Shown here in pieces: positions 6,238 through 8,395 of a stretch of DNA of 8,395 nt. The notes under the pieces were generated by a model. That model was given only the letters and a program-made list of their open reading frames with translations, searched no databases and was not told the origin of the DNA. Each line of letters starts with the position of its first letter. The stretch's first letter is position 1. A program made the position numbers and the translations under genes. This DNA is from an uncultured Faecalibacterium sp. (GTDB taxonomy: Bacteria > Bacillota > Clostridia > Oscillospirales > Ruminococcaceae), in the NCBI GenBank assembly GCA_937907025.1, contig CALESJ010000033.1, positions 1 to 8,395 on the forward strand, given 5' to 3'.

Positions 6238-7585
6238 GGTCAACCAGCCTGTCTGGTTTGACGGCAAGAGTATCAATGAAGCCCTGTTTTGTGATGATTT
6301 TCTGAGCAGACACAAAATCATCTACACAAACGGGGCTTTTTTCACGCCCGATGGCCGCGTGACCGATGAGCTGCCGCTGCGCGGTGAGATTTTCGAGGAA
6401 CTGAAATGCTGCGCGGTCAGTAACATCCCCCGCAAAATCAGCAACATTGTGGAGCTGATGAAGCTGGCCGCGTTGGTAGAGGATTTCCCGCCGGAAACCG
6501 ACCGCATCCATCTGGCAAATGGGACGCTAATGCTGGATGGTACTTTTACAGAAGGGAAAGCGGAAATCGTGCGCTGCCGCCTGCCGGTGGCCTACAATCC
6601 CGATGCGTCCATGCCGACCCGCTGGCTGGCTTTTCTGGATGGGCTTCTTTACCAGGAGGACATCCCAACCTTGCAGGAGTTCATCGGCTACTGTCTGATT
6701 CCCAGCAACAAGGGACAGCGGATGATGGTCATTAAGGGCAGCGGCGGCGAGGGTAAGAGCCAGATCGGCGCGGTGCTGTCCGCCCTGTTCGGCAGCAGCA
6801 TGAAGGACGGCAGCATCGGCAAAATTTCCGAGAACCGTTTTGCTCGTGCTGACCTGGAGCATATTCTCTTGTGTGTGGATGACGATATGCGGATGGAGGC
6901 CCTACGCCAGACCAACTACGTCAAATCCATCGTCACCGCACAGGGTAAGATGGATTTGGAGCGCAAGGGCAAACAGAGTTATCAGGGCTGGATGTGTGCC
7001 CGGCTGCTGGCGTTCAGCAACGGCGACTTGCGGGCACTCTTTGACCGCAGTGACGGCTTTTACCGGCGGCAACTGGTGCTGACCACCAAAGAAAAACCTG
7101 CTGACCGTGTGGACGATCCCGACTTGGCTGAAAAGATGAAAGCGGAGATTGAGGGCATCTTCCTCTGGGCCTTTGCGGGATTGCAGCGGCTGGCCGCCAA
7201 CAGCTTCAAGTTCACCGAGAGCCAGCGCACCAGAGAGAACCGGGAGGCCGTCAAGCGTGACAATAACAATGTGTTCGATTTTCTGGAATCCGAGGGCTAT
7301 ATCCGGCTGAAAGCCGATGCGTCTATCAGTTCAAAGGATTGCTACGACATTTACCGGATGTGGTGCGAAGAAAACAGTCTGACTGCACTTAAACGCCGCA
7401 GTTTCAGCGATGCGCTGGTGGCAGCCTGCGGCAAGTACAATCTGGAACACTGCAACACGATCACCAATTCGGCAGGACGCCGGGTGTGGGGCTTTATGGG
7501 GATCGAGGCTGTGGCAAGGCCGCATATAAACGAGTTTACGGACGCCTCACAGTGTACGTACGTACCGGAAGACTGGCGGGATTGA
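6212..7585 (+). CDS. P4/D5-type SF3 helicase (phage/plasmid primase-helicase family)
   Basis: A 457-residue superfamily 3 helicase predicted to unwind DNA at the element's origin as a hexamer. Residues about 95-170 resemble the D5_N region that precedes the motor (LANGTLMLDG, then FLDGLLYQED, then FIGYCLIP). Walker A is GSGGEGKS (176-183), Walker B is HILLCVDDD (217-225), and the SF3 motif C is LLAFSNGD with N270. R285/R286 are candidates for the arginine finger. Residues 345-457 look like a C-terminal winged-helix DNA-binding part. No archaeo-eukaryotic primase core is seen at the N terminus, which is short compared with P4 alpha-type proteins. AAGGAGG (6196-6202) lies 9 nt before ATG 6212. 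It overlaps the zinc-finger gene by 26 nt. The last codons contain tandem GTAC units that form an inverted repeat across the stop codon. Confidence 0.9.
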   Translation: MAKNEQSREVNQPVWFDGKSINEALFCDDFLSRHKIIYTNGAFFTPDGRVTDELPLRGEIFEELKCCAVSNIPRKISNIVELMKLAALVEDFPPETDRIHLANGTLMLDGTFTEGKAEIVRCRLPVAYNPDASMPTRWLAFLDGLLYQEDIPTLQEFIGYCLIPSNKGQRMMVIKGSGGEGKSQIGAVLSALFGSSMKDGSIGKISENRFARADLEHILLCVDDDMRMEALRQTNYVKSIVTAQGKMDLERKGKQSYQGWMCARLLAFSNGDLRALFDRSDGFYRRQLVLTTKEKPADRVDDPDLAEKMKAEIEGIFLWAFAGLQRLAANSFKFTESQRTRENREAVKRDNNNVFDFLESEGYIRLKADASISSKDCYDIYRMWCEENSLTALKRRSFSDALVAACGKYNLEHCNTITNSAGRRVWGFMGIEAVARPHINEFTDASQCTYVPEDWRD

Positions 7586-7615
7586 TTTCCGCTCTGGTCG
7601 CCGGTACGTATGTAC
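7554..7615. repeat. GTAC-rich inverted repeat spanning the helicase stop codon
   Basis: GTACGTACGTACCGG (7554-7568) and CCGGTACGTATGTAC (7601-7615) are inverted copies with one difference, which is a G-T wobble in plus-strand RNA. The 32-nt loop contains the stop codon of the helicase gene (7583-7585). No T run follows, so it is not a standard terminator. It may be a binding site for a replication or regulatory protein. Confidence 0.6.
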
Positions 7616-7960
7616 GCAGCGATTAACCCTATTACCTCATATATTGTAGGAATGATTCATGCGGATAAAGTGGTCGTTACCATTTTTGGGACAACCAAAA
7701 CGGACAGGAAACGTAGTGATTTTATAGGCATATTTTGAAGCAATCGCAAAACGGCGAAATATATCTCTATTATCTGCATACAGTTCGCCGGATGGCGGCT
7801 CACGGAACGGCGTACAGATTGTACCATTTTGTGACAATACAATCCGAACGGTGAAAAGTCACACATTTCCGTGAAGTCGAATATTCCGCCGTTGACCAAC
7901 GATACGCGGGGAAGCATTTCTATCGCAAAACAGCAACTATAACAATTTTATCATTCCATA
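7616..7960. other. Non-coding region between the helicase and the mobilisation genes
   Basis: No gene is supported here. Two minus-strand open frames cover it but lack ribosome binding sites, and one relies on a TTG start. The stretch contains short inverted repeats: CGGCGAA at 7752-7758 with its complement at 7784-7790, and GATTGTA at 7817-7823 with its complement at 7838-7844. There are also AT-rich segments (7720-7735 and 7757-7775). A weak -10-like TATAAC at 7938-7943 has no good -35. A replication origin or structured RNA is possible from the position beside the helicase gene, but no regular iterons are visible. Confidence 0.4.
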
Positions 7961-7996
7961 AAGCCGGTACGCTGTCCAGCGCAGCCGGTTCTTTTT
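7961..7996 (+). terminator. Terminator-like hairpin before the mobilisation genes
   Basis: AA.CCGG (7961-7967) pairs with CCGGTT (7985-7990), and CGCTG (7970-7974) pairs with CAGCG (7977-7981) around a tight loop, with a small internal loop between. CTTTTT (7991-7996) follows at once. It can end the helicase transcript, or act as a leader attenuator for the small gene that starts 27 nt further on. The T run extends only in the plus direction. Confidence 0.6.
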
Positions 7997-8023
7997 ATGG
8001 GCAAGAAAATTTGGAGGATTATT

Positions 8024-8242
8024 ATGAAATCAAGTATCCGAAACGAAATCAAGGCGCAGATCATCCGCGCCGGTTACACCATGCAAGAAGTCGTTGACCT
8101 TCTGCATGACGAATATGGCTGGAGTGACAGCGTATCCAATCTTTCCGGCAAATTGCAGCGGGAATCACTGCGGTTTCGGGAGGCTGTAGAACTGGCTGAC
8201 GTGCTGGGATATGACATTGTCTGGCAGAAACGGAGGGATTGA
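8024..8242 (+). CDS. Small conserved protein next to the relaxase gene, probable HTH-like fold
   Basis: A 72-residue basic protein with the pattern of a small helix-turn-helix domain: IRAGYTMQEVVDLL, then WSDSVSNLSGKLQRESLRFREAVELADVLGYDIVW. I recall similar proteins in Firmicutes mobile elements, possibly annotated DUF6471 or under an unrelated enzyme name; I am not certain of the family. ATG 8024 is chosen because GGAGG (8013-8017) lies 6 nt before it; an in-frame ATG at 7997 sits right after the terminator T run with no ribosome binding site. Only 2 nt separate its stop from the relaxase start, so the two are one operon. It may be a mobilisation accessory protein binding oriT or a small regulator of the relaxase gene; this is inferred from position. 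Confidence 0.72.
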   Translation: MKSSIRNEIKAQIIRAGYTMQEVVDLLHDEYGWSDSVSNLSGKLQRESLRFREAVELADVLGYDIVWQKRRD

Positions 8243-8244
8243 GC

Positions 8245-8395
8245 ATGGAGAAAGCACAGTACGCGATTATGCGATTTGCAAAATACAAGGGACCTGAAAT
8301 CGGCAATATCGAGGCCCATAACGAGCGCACAAAGGAAAAGTACGCCAGCAATCCTGATGTGGACACCAGCCGAAGCAAGTACAACTTCCATCTGG
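8245..8395 (+). CDS. MobV-family relaxase (Mob/Pre), N-terminal part, cut by window edge
   Basis: The first 50 residues of a plasmid mobilisation/recombination relaxase, which nicks one strand at oriT, stays bound to the 5' end and guides it into the recipient. Visible features are YAIMRFAKYKG at the start, then AHNER (24-28), ASNPDVD (34-40) and SRSKYNFHL. These match pMV158 MobM, where HNER contains H22, the histidine nucleophile reported for that enzyme; the equivalent here is H25. GGAGGG (8232-8237) lies 7 nt before ATG 8245, inside the end of the upstream gene, indicating coupling. The rest of the protein is outside the window, so its length and integrity cannot be judged. The oriT-like site at 3653-3697 has the sequence expected for this family. 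Confidence 0.9.
   Translation, partial: MEKAQYAIMRFAKYKGPEIGNIEAHNERTKEKYASNPDVDTSRSKYNFHL

Noticed and set aside
7699..7851. Four AACGG motifs as possible iterons
   Set aside because: Their starts (7699, 7750, 7806, 7847) are irregularly spaced and the motif is too short, so they do not form an iteron array.
7637..7917. Two overlapping minus-strand open frames (66 and 86 codons) in the region after the helicase gene
   Set aside because: Neither has a ribosome binding site, one needs a TTG start, and I recognise no domain. I treat the stretch as non-coding, although conservation of either protein would reopen the question.
1..8395. CRISPR array, tRNA or rRNA genes, and insertion sequence ends
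   Set aside because: Reading both strands, I saw no regularly spaced repeats, no tRNA-like cloverleaf, no rRNA segments and no transposase gene or terminal repeats.

Overview
The window looks like part of a mobilisable element (an integrative mobilisable element or a plasmid) from a gut-type Clostridia/Firmicutes host. The evidence is the strong AGGAGG-like ribosome binding sites, SigA-type promoter, the family of the relaxase, and the set of accessory genes. No integrase, rRNA or tRNA is visible, and the species cannot be named from this sequence.

Layout. 1-84 holds the possible tail of an upstream gene that overlaps the next gene by ATGA. 81-3461 (+) is a complete type I restriction subunit, HsdR, with an N-terminal DUF4145 domain. 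3462-3900 has no protein gene but is densely structured. It holds a 17-bp inverted repeat just after hsdR, two similar tandem hairpins, a third hairpin whose 3' foot reads TAGTGTG|TTATAC (my best candidate for a MobV/pMV158-type oriT), and a minus-strand terminator. 3901-4563 and 4544-5383 (both -) are an overlapping pair, a sigma-70-like factor and a Cro/CI-type regulator, with a clear promoter at 5419-5447. 5384-5616 is the divergent control region and contains a plus-strand terminator-like stem-loop. 5617-6237 and 6212-7585 (+) are an overlapping replication pair: a stand-alone CHC2 zinc-finger protein and a P4/D5-type SF3 helicase. 7586-8023 is a second non-coding region with inverted repeats and a terminator. 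8024-8242 (+) is a 72-residue protein coupled to the beginning of a MobV (Mob/Pre) relaxase at 8245, which runs off the right edge.

How it may work. The relaxase would nick the plus strand at about 3683/3684 and lead transfer rightwards, starting with the region that carries the regulator, replication and relaxase genes. The zinc-finger protein and helicase would serve replication or second-strand synthesis in the recipient. The sigma factor and the repressor-like protein would control expression. The restriction locus is cargo that would enter last. The main point of interest is that the oriT-like site lies beside hsdR, about 4.5 kb from the relaxase gene, rather than directly upstream of that gene as in pMV158.
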